Assembly: GCA_016200145.1 (NCBI GenBank)
Contig: JACQFH010000267.1
Span: 1 to 36,150, forward strand
Reading direction: 5' to 3'
Length of the DNA stretch: 36,150 bases
DNA from: Planctomycetia bacterium
GTDB taxonomy: Bacteria; Planctomycetota; Planctomycetia; Planctomycetales; Planctomycetaceae
The notes below the pieces were generated by a model that was not told the origin of the DNA, ran no database searches, and worked only from the letters and a program-made list of their open reading frames with translations. Both the position numbers and the translations under genes were made by a program. This document shows, in pieces, positions 1 through 9,100 of the stretch (the stretch's first letter is position 1; every line of letters begins with the position of its first letter).

Positions 1-424
1 CGCGCCCCATCAGATGCCCATGCTGGAAGACATGGCGGGCCGCTTTCCGGGCGTGAAGATCGTCGTCGACCACGCCGGCAAGCCCGACTTGAAGGCCAAA
101 GACTGCTGGCCCGAGTTCCGCAAGATGTTCCGGCTGAAGAAGTTTCCCCAGGTGTGGATCAGCAACTCGGAACCGTACGAGATGTCTGAGATCAAGAAGT
201 ATCCGTACGAAGACACGTGGCCGTTCTACAAGGCGATCTACGAGGAGTTCGGCGGAAAGCAACTGGTGTGGGGGACCGGGTATCCTCGACCCCGCTTGGA
301 GCTGCCGATGGACAAAGAGCTGGAGTTCGTCGACAAGTTCTGCGACTTCTACAGCGACGCCGATCGGGAGCTGCTGCTCGGCAAGAATGCCCTGCGAATC
401 TGGAAGTTCCCCGAATCTGACTGA
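1..424 (+). CDS. Amidohydrolase-2 family metal-dependent hydrolase, C-terminal part
   Basis: The reading frame is open from the first bases of the window (in frame from base 2), so the gene starts upstream and only about 140 C-terminal residues are seen. A late TIM-barrel strand reads VVDHAGKPD, and the segment VWGTGYPRPR sits where amidohydrolase-2 proteins usually carry G-S/T-D-x-P near the last metal or substrate loop. The tail ends in a typical helix (ELLLGKNALRIW), the 'GxNAxRxxxL' signature that closes this family. Such enzymes hydrolyse or decarboxylate small cyclic or ester substrates in the cytoplasm; the substrate cannot be told. The usual Asp of the last motif is replaced here (GTGYP rather than GSDWP), so catalysis may be altered. 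Family assignment is fairly safe, activity is not. Confidence 0.75.
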   Translation, partial: APHQMPMLEDMAGRFPGVKIVVDHAGKPDLKAKDCWPEFRKMFRLKKFPQVWISNSEPYEMSEIKKYPYEDTWPFYKAIYEEFGGKQLVWGTGYPRPRLELPMDKELEFVDKFCDFYSDADRELLLGKNALRIWKFPESD

Positions 425-448
425 CTCTCTGGTGGCGTGGGCAGCAAC

Positions 449-1186
449 TCAGTTCCCCTCCGCGATATCCTTCACGCTCACGATCTTCAGCCGGCCATAG
501 GGATTGTGCATCGCGCTCCCGGCTTCGAATTCGTCGCTGTCCCGGGCGACGATCTGGAAACGCGGCCCGTGCTCATCGGCCAGCACGTGGCCGACGTCGA
601 TCGGCTTATCGCCGGCGCAGACGTAGCGAATAATTTCGATGACCATCTCGCCCCGCTCGTCGACGTCGGCCGACTGCATCAAGAGATCCGGAAACCCCAT
701 CGTCTGCATGCCCATCGTGTACAGCTTCTGACGGCCGCGAACGATGGACGCAAACGCGAAGCTGATTGCTTCGGGCCCTCCATCGTCGGTCATCGCGAGC
801 CAGTCGGATCCCCCGTGGGCCAGGGCGCAATTGTCGATGAACACGCCCGCCGCGCCGGCTCGCACGAAGGCTGCGCCGGCCTGCATCATCGTCCGCGCCG
901 ACTCCAACGAACCGCCGGGGCCGCCCAGGACGACGTTCACGGTATATCGGGCCAGCACCGCCAGTTCGTCTTCCGCAGGAGGCCGGCGGCACGCCGACTG
1001 GAACACTTGCGAAAACTGTCCATCCGCAGGCATCGGAGTGAAATCAACCTCGGTCCCGTCCGGCAGGACCAGGGCGTCGGGCGTCAGCCGAAACTCCTCC
1101 GGTAAGCGCTCCAGCAGCTCCCCCGGGTGCGACCAGTTTCCGGGAATGCGAAGCACGATTCGTGGAGCGACGACCGCCTCGCTCAT
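449..1186 (-). CDS. DUF4261-like conserved protein
   Basis: This encodes 245 residues starting at MSEAVVAPR. I chose ATG at 1186 because GGAG lies eight bases upstream; a longer frame to 1231 has no such support. No signal peptide or membrane helix is obvious. The middle holds a Gly/Ala-rich segment (ARTMMQAGAAFVRAGAAGVF) and a conserved-looking block HGGSDWLAMTDDGGPEA. The C-terminal half has YTMGMQTMGFPDL followed by a helix and a KPIDVGHVLADEHGPRFQI segment, which resembles the layout I recall for DUF4261 (Y-x-x-G-M-x-x-x-G-x-P-E/D-L, then a small beta domain). No function is established for that domain. It is convergent with the upstream amidohydrolase (24 bases apart). Confidence 0.6.
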   Translation of the reverse strand: MSEAVVAPRIVLRIPGNWSHPGELLERLPEEFRLTPDALVLPDGTEVDFTPMPADGQFSQVFQSACRRPPAEDELAVLARYTVNVVLGGPGGSLESARTMMQAGAAFVRAGAAGVFIDNCALAHGGSDWLAMTDDGGPEAISFAFASIVRGRQKLYTMGMQTMGFPDLLMQSADVDERGEMVIEIIRYVCAGDKPIDVGHVLADEHGPRFQIVARDSDEFEAGSAMHNPYGRLKIVSVKDIAEGN

Positions 1187-1294
1187 GGCTGATCTCCGTG
1201 ACCCCGCTGACTGCAAATAACGTCTCTCCACTTGTACTTAGCCCAGAGTCGATCGTAAAGGACATCGACAGTTGGCGCCCTATCTTGCGGGCGC

Positions 1295-1328
1295 AGTGCC
1301 CCGGCGGCTTTGGAGCGGCCGGGGCACT
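1295..1328. repeat. Palindrome AGTGCCCCGGC / GCCGGGGCACT
   Basis: A perfect 11-bp stem with a 12-base loop, followed by a short T run (TTTT). It could act as a terminator on the plus strand, but no plus-strand gene ends here. The same core, GTGCCCCGGC paired with GCCGGGGCAC, recurs at 27627-27659, so it is better seen as a member of a dispersed palindrome family. Confidence 0.7.
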
Positions 1329-1388
1329 TTTGGGCTTCGCGATCAAATCAGGACACTTCGGAGACCGACTCTCGCAAAGTATCAGGCA

Positions 1389-1542
1389 GGGGTGGCCGGG
1401 CCTGGACCGAAGGGAAGGCCCGGCGGTGAAGAACAGTGGATGCTTCCGAGCCACGAGTCGACACCACGGGCGTCAGGTGGTTTGGTGGCCGATTTTGCTT
1501 TTCACCACCGGGCCTTTGCGTTGCTCCAGGCCCGGCCACCCC
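1389..1542. repeat. 154-bp composite inverted-repeat element
   Basis: Two 42-base arms (1389-1430 and 1501-1542) are inverted copies of each other, matching at 36 of 42 positions, and flank a 70-base centre. Each arm is itself a hairpin with stem CCGGGCCT/AGGCCCGG and a 12-base loop. The architecture resembles a MITE or paired REP element. I see no target-site duplication and no open frame of note inside. It lies between the divergently placed 449-1186 (-) and 1676-3340 (+) genes, in a 489-base stretch without a gene. Confidence 0.75.
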
Positions 1543-1675
1543 ACGCGCGTTGTCTGCATGACATCTATCGATACACGGACACGAGCTGGTCAGAGCCTCG
1601 ATGGAACTCGAGCAGCGCCGGGTCTATCATGCACTCGCCACTGAGTCCAAACGAACCCACCGACGCGGAGCGAAA

Positions 1676-3340
1676 ATGAACATCAGCCGGCGGGATTTTC
1701 TGGTGCAGACTTCGGCCGGCGCGGCGGGCCTGGCCTGGGCACCCGGTCGTGGCGTGGCGGCGGCGGCTGAAGAACGCGCCGCGATCCCTGTCGGCCGCGA
1801 GACGCAGCTTGTGATCGACGATGCGATCATCGAGCGCCGCACCGGACTTGCCCGCACGCTGCACCAGCCGAAGAAACGCGGGCTCATTAAAGAAGCCGAC
1901 GGCCGCGACTGGGAACGGGGGGCCGTCTACGTCGGCAAGATCGTCTGCCGCGACAACGCCGGCAAGTTCCACATGACGTATCGCTACTACTGGTGGGACG
2001 CCGAATTGCAGAAGCTGCCTGCGATCGGCATCGACAAGGCGCATTGGTTCCACGAAACGGTCGGCTACGCCACCAGCGACGACGGCATTCACTGGACCAA
2101 GCCCGACCTGGGACTGTTCGAAGCGCCGGCCAAGTTCGTCCGCACCGACGAATTTCCGTTCGAAATCCCGCAGGGCATGTCGCGGCACAATAATTTCGAA
2201 TATCCGATTTTCTTCGCGCGCGACCTGCACGCGCACGGTAATATCTCTGACCCCGACAAGCGGTTTCTCCTCCAAGTCGTCGAGAAGCGCAACGGAACCG
2301 ATCCGTTCGCCAAACCGATCGACGCGAAAATGTACTTCGCCGCCGACTGGCCCGACGTGACCGATCCGCAGTGGAAGAGCAAGCTGACGCCGATTCCCAG
2401 AGGTGTGCTGTCGCCGCGCGGGCTGGGATTTCCCCTGATCACCGGCTACGACCACGACGCTTCGGAATGGTTCATGACCTGCCAGGACTCGATCGGCAAC
2501 TGGGTGAAGCGCAACGGGCGCGACATCGCCCGGTATTCGACGCCCGACCTGGTGTCGTGGAAAGGCCCCGAGCTCGTGCTCCCTGTACCGCAGGACGAAG
2601 CGCGCGACCCCAAAGACTGGGTCGAGTACATGGACCTGTGGGGCCATCGGGTCGGCGGACGAAAAACCGGGGCCTGGCTTGGCCAGTTGTGGATTTTCCA
2701 TTCCGACCGGTCGAACCCCGAATACCAGATGCCTCGCATTGAAAACGTGTGGCGCAAGGGAACGACCGAAGTCCGCCTGGTCATCAGCCGCGACGCGGGC
2801 CGCACCTGGCAGCGCGTGGGAGACCGCCAGGTCTGGCTGCCGCACCACGACGAAGACGACGGCTACGACCGGCTTCCCTGCTGTTCGTGCCCGATCGAAG
2901 TGGGAGACGAGCTGCGATTTTACTACGCCTGCTGGAATGGCGAGCACCTGGCGTTCTACCGCGACGGCACGCCCTACTACCGCAACCGCATGCGGAACAG
3001 CAGCACGGCGTGGGCGACGCTGCGTCGCGACGGCTACGTGAGCCTGGACGCCGGCGACGAACGGGGCGAGTTTTCGACCAAGGTGCTGAACGTCAACGGC
3101 GGCGCGATGTCGGTCAACCTGGCCGCCGCGCGCGGCGAGTTACGCGTGGAAGTGCAGAACGAATCCGGCGAGCCGATCAAAGGTTTTGCGCTTGCCGACT
3201 GCCAACCGATCACCGGCGACGGCGTCGCGCTGCCAGTTCGCTGGAAGGACAACCGCGATTTGAAATCTCTGGCAGGCAAGCCGATCCGATTGCGCGTCGA
3301 TCTGAAGCAAGCCGCCCTCTATTCATTCCAGTTTGCATAG
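1676..3340 (+). CDS. Tat-exported sialidase-like (BNR/propeller) glycoside hydrolase-type protein
   Basis: 554 residues starting at MNISRRDFLVQTSAGAAGLA, a clear twin-arginine signal (SRRDFL, then an Ala/Gly-rich helix), with GGAG five bases before the ATG. A frame open to 1601 would bury the signal and was not used. The mature part is rich in Trp and Asp and contains propeller-type segments such as VGYATSDDGIHWTKPDLG, ARYSTPDLVSWKGPELV and RLVISRDAGRTWQRVGDRQV, the last close to an Asp-box (S-x-D-x-G-x-x-W). The C-terminal about 90 residues look like a small beta domain found at the end of related planctomycete proteins. This fits an exported GH32/43/sialidase-type five-bladed propeller; substrate unknown. 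The neighbour at 3624 is a sialic-acid-mutarotase-like protein, which may hint at sugar-acid scavenging. Confidence 0.7.
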   Translation: MNISRRDFLVQTSAGAAGLAWAPGRGVAAAAEERAAIPVGRETQLVIDDAIIERRTGLARTLHQPKKRGLIKEADGRDWERGAVYVGKIVCRDNAGKFHMTYRYYWWDAELQKLPAIGIDKAHWFHETVGYATSDDGIHWTKPDLGLFEAPAKFVRTDEFPFEIPQGMSRHNNFEYPIFFARDLHAHGNISDPDKRFLLQVVEKRNGTDPFAKPIDAKMYFAADWPDVTDPQWKSKLTPIPRGVLSPRGLGFPLITGYDHDASEWFMTCQDSIGNWVKRNGRDIARYSTPDLVSWKGPELVLPVPQDEARDPKDWVEYMDLWGHRVGGRKTGAWLGQLWIFHSDRSNPEYQMPRIENVWRKGTTEVRLVISRDAGRTWQRVGDRQVWLPHHDEDDGYDRLPCCSCPIEVGDELRFYYACWNGEHLAFYRDGTPYYRNRMRNSSTAWATLRRDGYVSLDAGDERGEFSTKVLNVNGGAMSVNLAAARGELRVEVQNESGEPIKGFALADCQPITGDGVALPVRWKDNRDLKSLAGKPIRLRVDLKQAALYSFQFA

Positions 3341-3343
3341 GAC

Positions 3344-3376
3344 TCCCCCCCTTCGTAAGGGGGGGGTAGGGGGGGT
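3344..3376. repeat. C-run/G-run palindrome, copy 1 of 3
   Basis: Seven C, then TTCGTAA, eight G, TA and seven G. The same plan (C7-9, a TT-NNN-AA centre, G7-8, a two-base spacer, a second run) occurs at 13915-13946 in opposite orientation and at 15719-15763. It lies just after the stop codon at 3340, so it might also fold as a hairpin at the end of that transcript. The rest of the 283-base gap up to 3623 shows no gene and no convincing promoter. Confidence 0.8.
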
Positions 3377-3623
3377 GAGGTGAAAATATTTATGCGCTGC
3401 CCCGTCAAATCGTTTAACCGCGCCCCGCCAGGGAAGCGCGTATCGAACGTCTCTGACCGTTGATACATATCTACCTGCAACGCACAAATTGAGCCGTTGA
3501 CGTGCGGCCTGCGATACGCGCTCCGACCACTGCTATCCGCGGCGGTGCCCGGGTCGCGGTTAAACGCATTGCCCGCCAACCCGTTCTGCCTCGATTCGTG
3601 CAACAACGCCGGGAGCACGCACC

Positions 3624-4712
3624 ATGAACCTCTCCTGCCTTCTCGTCCTCCTCGCTCTGGCGGGCCAACCAGAACCCGCGGCAAACGCGCACCCGCTGAA
3701 ATGGGACAAGCTGCCGCCGCTGCCTGACCGCGAAGGCTTTGCCAGCATGTTCGCCGGGACGAGCGGCGGATCGCTGGTCGTCGCCGGCGGAGCAAACTTT
3801 CCGCGCGGCTTTCCCTGGGAAGGGGGCATCAAAGCCTGGTACGACTCGATCTTCATCCTCGACCGGCCCGACGGCCAATGGCGCGTGGCCGATGAAAAGC
3901 TGCCGCGCCCGCTGGCGTACGGTGTTTCGGTCACATGGAACAACGCGGTGGTCTGCATCGGAGGCAGCGATCTGAAACGCCACTACACCGACGTGTTCGC
4001 GATGCGGCTCGTCGACGGCCGCATTCGCTTCGAACCGCTCCCCTCGCTGCCCGAACCGTGCGCCAACTCATGCGGCTGCCTCGTCGGCTCAACGGTTTTC
4101 GTGGCCGGCGGAATGTCGAGCCCCGAGGCCACGACGGCGCTGCGGACCTTCTGGAGTCTCGATCTGTCGGCGCCGAAAGACAAATTGCAATGGAAGGTTC
4201 TGGAGCCCTGGCCGGGTCTCGATCGTTCGCATGCCGTGGCCGCATCGCTGAACGGCTCGTTCTACCTGATCAGCGGCTTCCGCTGGAAAGCCGGCGAAAA
4301 GGGGGAGCCGGTGCGTCTGAGCCCCTTTCAAACCGACGCATACCGGTACACGCCGAAAGACGGTGGCGGAACCTGGCAGCGCCTGGTCGACGTGCCTCGG
4401 GCTGTCGGGGCGGCCCCTTCGCCGGCGATGACCGCCGGCGCGTCGCAGATCTACGTGATCGGCGGAATCGATCACAGCGTGGTCCGCCCCGATCCGTCGA
4501 CGCATCCCGGATTTCCACTGGATGTTTTCTGCTACGATGCCGCGGCCGACAAGTGGAACAACGTCGGAGAGATGCCGGCCGGCTCCTCCCGCGTCACGGC
4601 AGCGTCGGCCGTCTGGCAGGACCGCTACCTGATCATCAACGGCGAACGCGCCCCCGGCCGCCGCTCGCCCGACATCCATGCCGCGCGAATCGCCGAAGAC
4701 AAACAAAGGTGA
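3624..4712 (+). CDS. Cyclically permuted mutarotase (NanM/YjhT-like kelch protein)
   Basis: 362 residues with a short secretion signal (MNLSCLLVLLALAGQ). Kelch-type blades follow. Segments match remembered parts of E. coli NanM, the N-acetylneuraminate epimerase, but in a different order: VVAGGANFPRGFPWEGGIK and LAYGVSVTWNNAVVCIGG come first here and last in NanM, while LIINGERAPGRRSPDI is at the end here and in the middle in NanM. That is the hallmark of the 'cyclically permuted mutarotase' family (TIGR03547/03548 type). NanM equilibrates alpha and beta sialic acid in the periplasm; whether this protein acts on sialic acid is inferred only. The gene follows a sialidase-like gene on the same strand after 283 bases. 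Confidence 0.75.
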   Translation: MNLSCLLVLLALAGQPEPAANAHPLKWDKLPPLPDREGFASMFAGTSGGSLVVAGGANFPRGFPWEGGIKAWYDSIFILDRPDGQWRVADEKLPRPLAYGVSVTWNNAVVCIGGSDLKRHYTDVFAMRLVDGRIRFEPLPSLPEPCANSCGCLVGSTVFVAGGMSSPEATTALRTFWSLDLSAPKDKLQWKVLEPWPGLDRSHAVAASLNGSFYLISGFRWKAGEKGEPVRLSPFQTDAYRYTPKDGGGTWQRLVDVPRAVGAAPSPAMTAGASQIYVIGGIDHSVVRPDPSTHPGFPLDVFCYDAAADKWNNVGEMPAGSSRVTAASAVWQDRYLIINGERAPGRRSPDIHAARIAEDKQR

Positions 4713-4757
4713 TGGACCGATCCCAAGCCGCACAAACATTCAGAAGGTGACTCGCAA

Positions 4758-4959
4758 ATGTCGACAGGCACGTCCAGAGTGACCATCCACATGGTGTCGA
4801 GTCTTGACGGCTTCATCGCGAAGACTGTCGATCGTGCCTGTGATTCTGGGTGACGGAATGCCGTTTTTTGACCGCATCGGACAAGAACAGGCGCTGCATC
4901 TGAAAGACGTGACGGCCTATCAGAACGGAATGGTGGAGCTGTGGTATGAAATAAAATAA
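4758..4959 (+). pseudogene. Remnant of a dihydrofolate-reductase/RibD-C family gene
   Basis: From ATG 4758 the frame reads a typical DHFR/RibD-C start (VTIHMVSSLDGFIAK) and stops after 31 codons at 4851-4853. In the next frame, 4831-4959 reads VPVILGDGMPFFDRIG and ends LWYEIK before TAA, a typical C-terminus of the same family (V-P-V-L-L-G-x-G-x-P-L-F ... L-x-Y). Thus the first 20 or so residues are joined out of frame to the last 40, and the whole centre, which holds most of the cofactor and substrate site, is missing. The intact family has about 180 residues. A large deletion with a frameshift explains this best; a sequencing error would not. Confidence 0.75.
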
Positions 4960-5000
4960 GAGCCTCGTCACCGGAATCTGCGGGTGAACTTCGGCTCACC

Positions 5001-5032
5001 GTCGCGCAGGCTGAAGCCTGAACTCCAGCGAC
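5001..5032. repeat. CAGGCT/AGCCTG palindrome
   Basis: Inner stem CAGGCT-GA-AGCCTG (5007-5020) within an outer GTCGC...GCGAC pairing. It abuts the stop codon of the leftward permease gene at 5033, so it could serve as its transcription terminator. The core AGGCT...AGCCT is shared with the hairpin at 36124-36143. Confidence 0.55.
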
Positions 5033-6271
<1,239 letters not shown>

Positions 6272-6273
6272 AA

Positions 6274-7566
6274 TTATCTCGGGCCGCCGAATCCCGCGAC
6301 GGGAACGATCTGCCCCGTCACAAGCTGGTCGCCGGGCTTGAGTTCCCCCTCGACCATCTCGGTGTAGCGGTTGTCGCTTAAGCCCGTGACGACCTCGACG
6401 GCCTTCAGCAGACCGTTTTCGGCGACCCACACGTGCCGGCGGTTTCGTTTGCGGCGCAGCTCGCTGCGCTGTTCGGCCGAGGCCATCTTTTCAGATTCCG
6501 CGGCCTGGTTGTCGGGCTCGCTGCGGGCTTCCTGGCCGTCGACGAGCTTCTGATCCTCTTTGCGGACGTGCGCCGAATTGGGAAAGAACCGCAACGCCGA
6601 ATTCGGGATCTTCACGACCGCCGCGCGCTCGTCCACTTCGAACGAAATGCTGGCGGTCATTCCCGGCAGAAGTTTGAGGTCGGCGTTCTCGGCGGCGACG
6701 ATCACTGGAAAAGTCACCACGTTCTGCGTCGTCGCCGAATTCATCCGCACCTCTTTGATCGTGCCATGAAACAGCTCGTCGGCGCAGGCGTCGACGGTGA
6801 ACGTCACGGGCAGTTTTCGCTCCTGCGCCTGGCGGATCAGGCCGACGTCGGCCTCGTCGACCGACGCGTGCAGGTCGATCCGCTCGCGGAGGTTGGGGGC
6901 GATGACGAACAGCTCGGGGGTCTGAAACTGCGCGGCGAGCATCTGACCGGGGTCGATCTTGCGGTTGATGATGATCCCCGCTTCGGGCGCCCGGATTTCG
7001 CAGTACTTGAGCTGCGTTTCTGAATACTCGACCTGCGACCGCGCCACTTTGACGTTCGCGTCGGCCACGCCGAGCTGTGCTTTGAACGACAGCACGTTGT
7101 ACGAATATTTGTCGAGCTCAGTCTCGGCGATGAACGTCTTGTCTTTCTCGCGGAGCTTCGTGACGCGGCTGAGATCGCGCTCGGCCTGTTCCAACTGGGC
7201 GTGGACGCGCCCCAGATCGGCCAGGCTCGACTCGAGGTTGGCCGCGTCGCGCTGCAGGTTGGCGTTGTGAATCCGCGGATCGATCTTGCAGAGCAGGTCG
7301 CCCGCCTGAACTTCCTGGTTGAACTCGGCGATCGGAACCGACGGGTCGATGGGGCCCGACACAAACGACCCGATCGTCAGCGAGCGGACCGGTTTGACGC
7401 TGCCCGTCGCGTTGACGAAGGCCACGATCTTGCCCTCGGAAACGGCCGCGAACCGCCACTGCGGGGCATTGCGGGCCTTCCAGTACTGCGCGGCCGGCTC
7501 GTACGCGGCGGCCGAAATCCCGGCCAGCGTCAGCAGAATCAACGACCAGATCAGAAACGACTTCAT
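6274..7566 (-). CDS. MacA/HlyD-type membrane-fusion (periplasmic adaptor) protein
   Basis: 430 residues starting at MKSFLIWSLILLTLAGISAA, one N-terminal helix. The first beta-lipoyl half reads VKPVRSLTIGSFVSGPI, followed by an alpha-helical hairpin (about residues 105-170, Leu/Glu/Arg-rich), the second lipoyl half (KYCEIRAPEAGIIINRKID) and a beta-barrel domain (LLPGMTASISFEVDERAAVV). Late in the protein there is a charged insert of about 45 residues (from VRKEDQKL to RRKRNRRHVW) unlike standard MacA. It would bridge the permease to an outer-membrane channel; no TolC gene is in the window. First gene of the leftward pair, facing the ATPase gene across 226 bases. Confidence 0.9.
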   Translation of the reverse strand: MKSFLIWSLILLTLAGISAAAYEPAAQYWKARNAPQWRFAAVSEGKIVAFVNATGSVKPVRSLTIGSFVSGPIDPSVPIAEFNQEVQAGDLLCKIDPRIHNANLQRDAANLESSLADLGRVHAQLEQAERDLSRVTKLREKDKTFIAETELDKYSYNVLSFKAQLGVADANVKVARSQVEYSETQLKYCEIRAPEAGIIINRKIDPGQMLAAQFQTPELFVIAPNLRERIDLHASVDEADVGLIRQAQERKLPVTFTVDACADELFHGTIKEVRMNSATTQNVVTFPVIVAAENADLKLLPGMTASISFEVDERAAVVKIPNSALRFFPNSAHVRKEDQKLVDGQEARSEPDNQAAESEKMASAEQRSELRRKRNRRHVWVAENGLLKAVEVVTGLSDNRYTEMVEGELKPGDQLVTGQIVPVAGFGGPR

Positions 7567-7766
7567 AGGGGCTGCACCCGAGAGACGGCCGGAATCAGCG
7601 CGCAATACAGGAAATACCCGCCGCCGGGGCAAATCGTTTCAGCCGTTGAATCCGAATCGCCATTTTCAGGGTACAATTGTATTCTGCGGCCTGCAACATG
7701 GCCCCGAGTGCCCCCCTCGGGAACGCAGAGGGGGAGAGGGGGAGACCAGGAGAGAGGGAGAATTCT

Positions 7767-7788
7767 GAGTACTCAGTACTCAGTACTC
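7767..7788. repeat. Three AGTACTC direct units between divergent genes
   Basis: GAGTACTC is repeated as three overlapping AGTACTC units, each containing the palindrome AGTACT, ending four bases before the ATG at 7793. This would occupy the place of the ribosome-binding site of the ATPase gene. It may be a dispersed repeat or an operator; a purine-rich stretch (GGAGAGGGGGAG type, about 7730-7760) lies just upstream. Confidence 0.6.
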
Positions 7789-7792
7789 TGTC

Positions 7793-8530
7793 ATGCCGCT
7801 GATCGAATTACGGGACATCTGGAAGATCTACGACCTGGGCGAGGTGAAGGTCGTCGCGCTGCGCGAGGCCAGCCTGTCGGTCGAGGCGGGTGAGTTTGTC
7901 GCGCTCACCGGCCAATCGGGGTCGGGCAAATCGACGCTGATGAACATTCTGGGTTGTCTCGACCGCCCCACCAGCGGCAGCTACCGGCTCGCCGGCGAAG
8001 AAATCGCCGATCTGTCGCGCGACCAGCGGGCCCGCATCCGCAATCAGCGGATCGGGTTCGTGTTTCAGAACTTCAACCTGCTGGCGCGGACGACGGCGGT
8101 CGAGAACGTCGAGCTGCCCCTGATGTACGCCAAAGGGGTCTCGGCCCGCGAGCGCCGGGCGCGGGCCATCGAAGCGCTCGAGCAGGTGGGGTTGGCCGAC
8201 CGGCACGAGCACCATCCCAGCCAGCTCTCGGGCGGTCAGCAGCAGCGCGTGGCGATCGCGCGAGCCCTCATCAACCGGCCCGCGATTCTGATGGGGGATG
8301 AACCGACCGGCAATCTCGACACGAAAACCAGCCGCGACGTCATGGAACTGTTCGAGAAGCTCAACCGCGAGCAGCAGATCACCGTGCTGCTGGTGACGCA
8401 CAATCTCGACGTGTCGCGCTGCGCGCGACGCAACGTGGTGCTCCGAGACGGCGAGCTGATCTGCGACACGCCCGATTTCCACGAAGCCGCGCGGGCCCTG
8501 CAAACCGCCCCCGAAGCCGCCGGGTCGTGA
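7793..8530 (+). CDS. MacB/LolD-type ABC transporter ATPase
   Basis: 245 residues with every ABC motif: Walker A GQSGSGKST (40-48), Q-loop Gln92 in FQNFNLL, signature LSGGQ (145-149), Walker B ILMGDE (165-170) and H-loop His203. It is the MacB/LolD subclass, judged from LGCLDRPTSG and GDEPTGNLD. It should power the permease at 5033-6271. The odd point is its orientation: in most macAB-type loci adaptor, ATPase and permease lie on one strand, here the ATPase is divergent. The AGTACTC repeat lies directly before the ATG, so no normal Shine-Dalgarno is visible. Confidence 0.92.
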   Translation: MPLIELRDIWKIYDLGEVKVVALREASLSVEAGEFVALTGQSGSGKSTLMNILGCLDRPTSGSYRLAGEEIADLSRDQRARIRNQRIGFVFQNFNLLARTTAVENVELPLMYAKGVSARERRARAIEALEQVGLADRHEHHPSQLSGGQQQRVAIARALINRPAILMGDEPTGNLDTKTSRDVMELFEKLNREQQITVLLVTHNLDVSRCARRNVVLRDGELICDTPDFHEAARALQTAPEAAGS

Positions 8531-8929
8531 TCGCGATACGGGCTGCGGCAGCAGATGGGCCGGGAGCGTCGAGACCAGAGTTGCGCGCCGGACGCCGCGT
8601 TGCTGCAATGCGGGGATTGGCGGGAGGCCACAGACCTCAATCTCGGCGGAGCGCGTCGGCGTTCTGAGCCATAATTCGACGCAAGCCGCCGTGCGCTCGG
8701 CACATGTGGAGCGCCTCACGAGGCTGTCCGGATTTTGATTTCATGGTCCATTATTCACTCTATAGATATTCAGAAGTTTTGTCTGACCCCGGGCTCGCCG
8801 CATTCGATCATGAGGGACTTACATCGACTGGAAAGCCGCATTTTCGAATCCATGCGGCACCTGGCATTTTCCAGTTCCCGGCCCATTCTCTGCAAACTCC
8901 GCATCTCTCGAAGTCCGCGCCTGTTGTTA
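8531..8929. other. Intergenic stretch without a recognised gene
   Basis: Between the ABC ATPase and the promoter of the LptD-like gene. A frame reads through part of it into the LptD-like gene (ATG 8735), but its product lacks a signal at the start and the promoter and ribosome-binding site downstream argue against it. I see no RNA gene or repeat here. Confidence 0.5.
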
Positions 8930-8958
8930 TTGACCCTCACTGGTCGCACGGCTAGAAT
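8930..8958 (+). promoter_or_regulatory. Sigma-70-type promoter for the LptD-like gene
   Basis: TTGACC at 8930-8935 and TAGAAT at 8953-8958 with a 17-base spacer, close to the housekeeping consensus. Transcription would start near 8965, giving a leader of about 135 bases before the GTG at 9101. Confidence 0.6.
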
Positions 8959-9100
8959 CCGGCCCCATTTTCCGGCAGCCCCTCTCAGGGCCGGCGTCTC
9001 ACCGGTCCAGCGACTGCAACTTCCCGCACATTCACGCTTTGCGACCGCCGACCCAGTCTCTGTTCCTCGATCTTCTGCGGCAGGCAATTCAGGAGCGCCC

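Noticed and set aside
1565-2947. A 460-codon minus-strand frame
   Set aside because: Antisense to the Tat-exported propeller gene, whose signal peptide and Asp-box-type motifs are clear.
8735-9100. LptD-like protein starting at ATG 8735
   Set aside because: The promoter at 8930-8958 lies downstream of it, and GTG 9101 has AGGAG and is directly followed by the signal helix.
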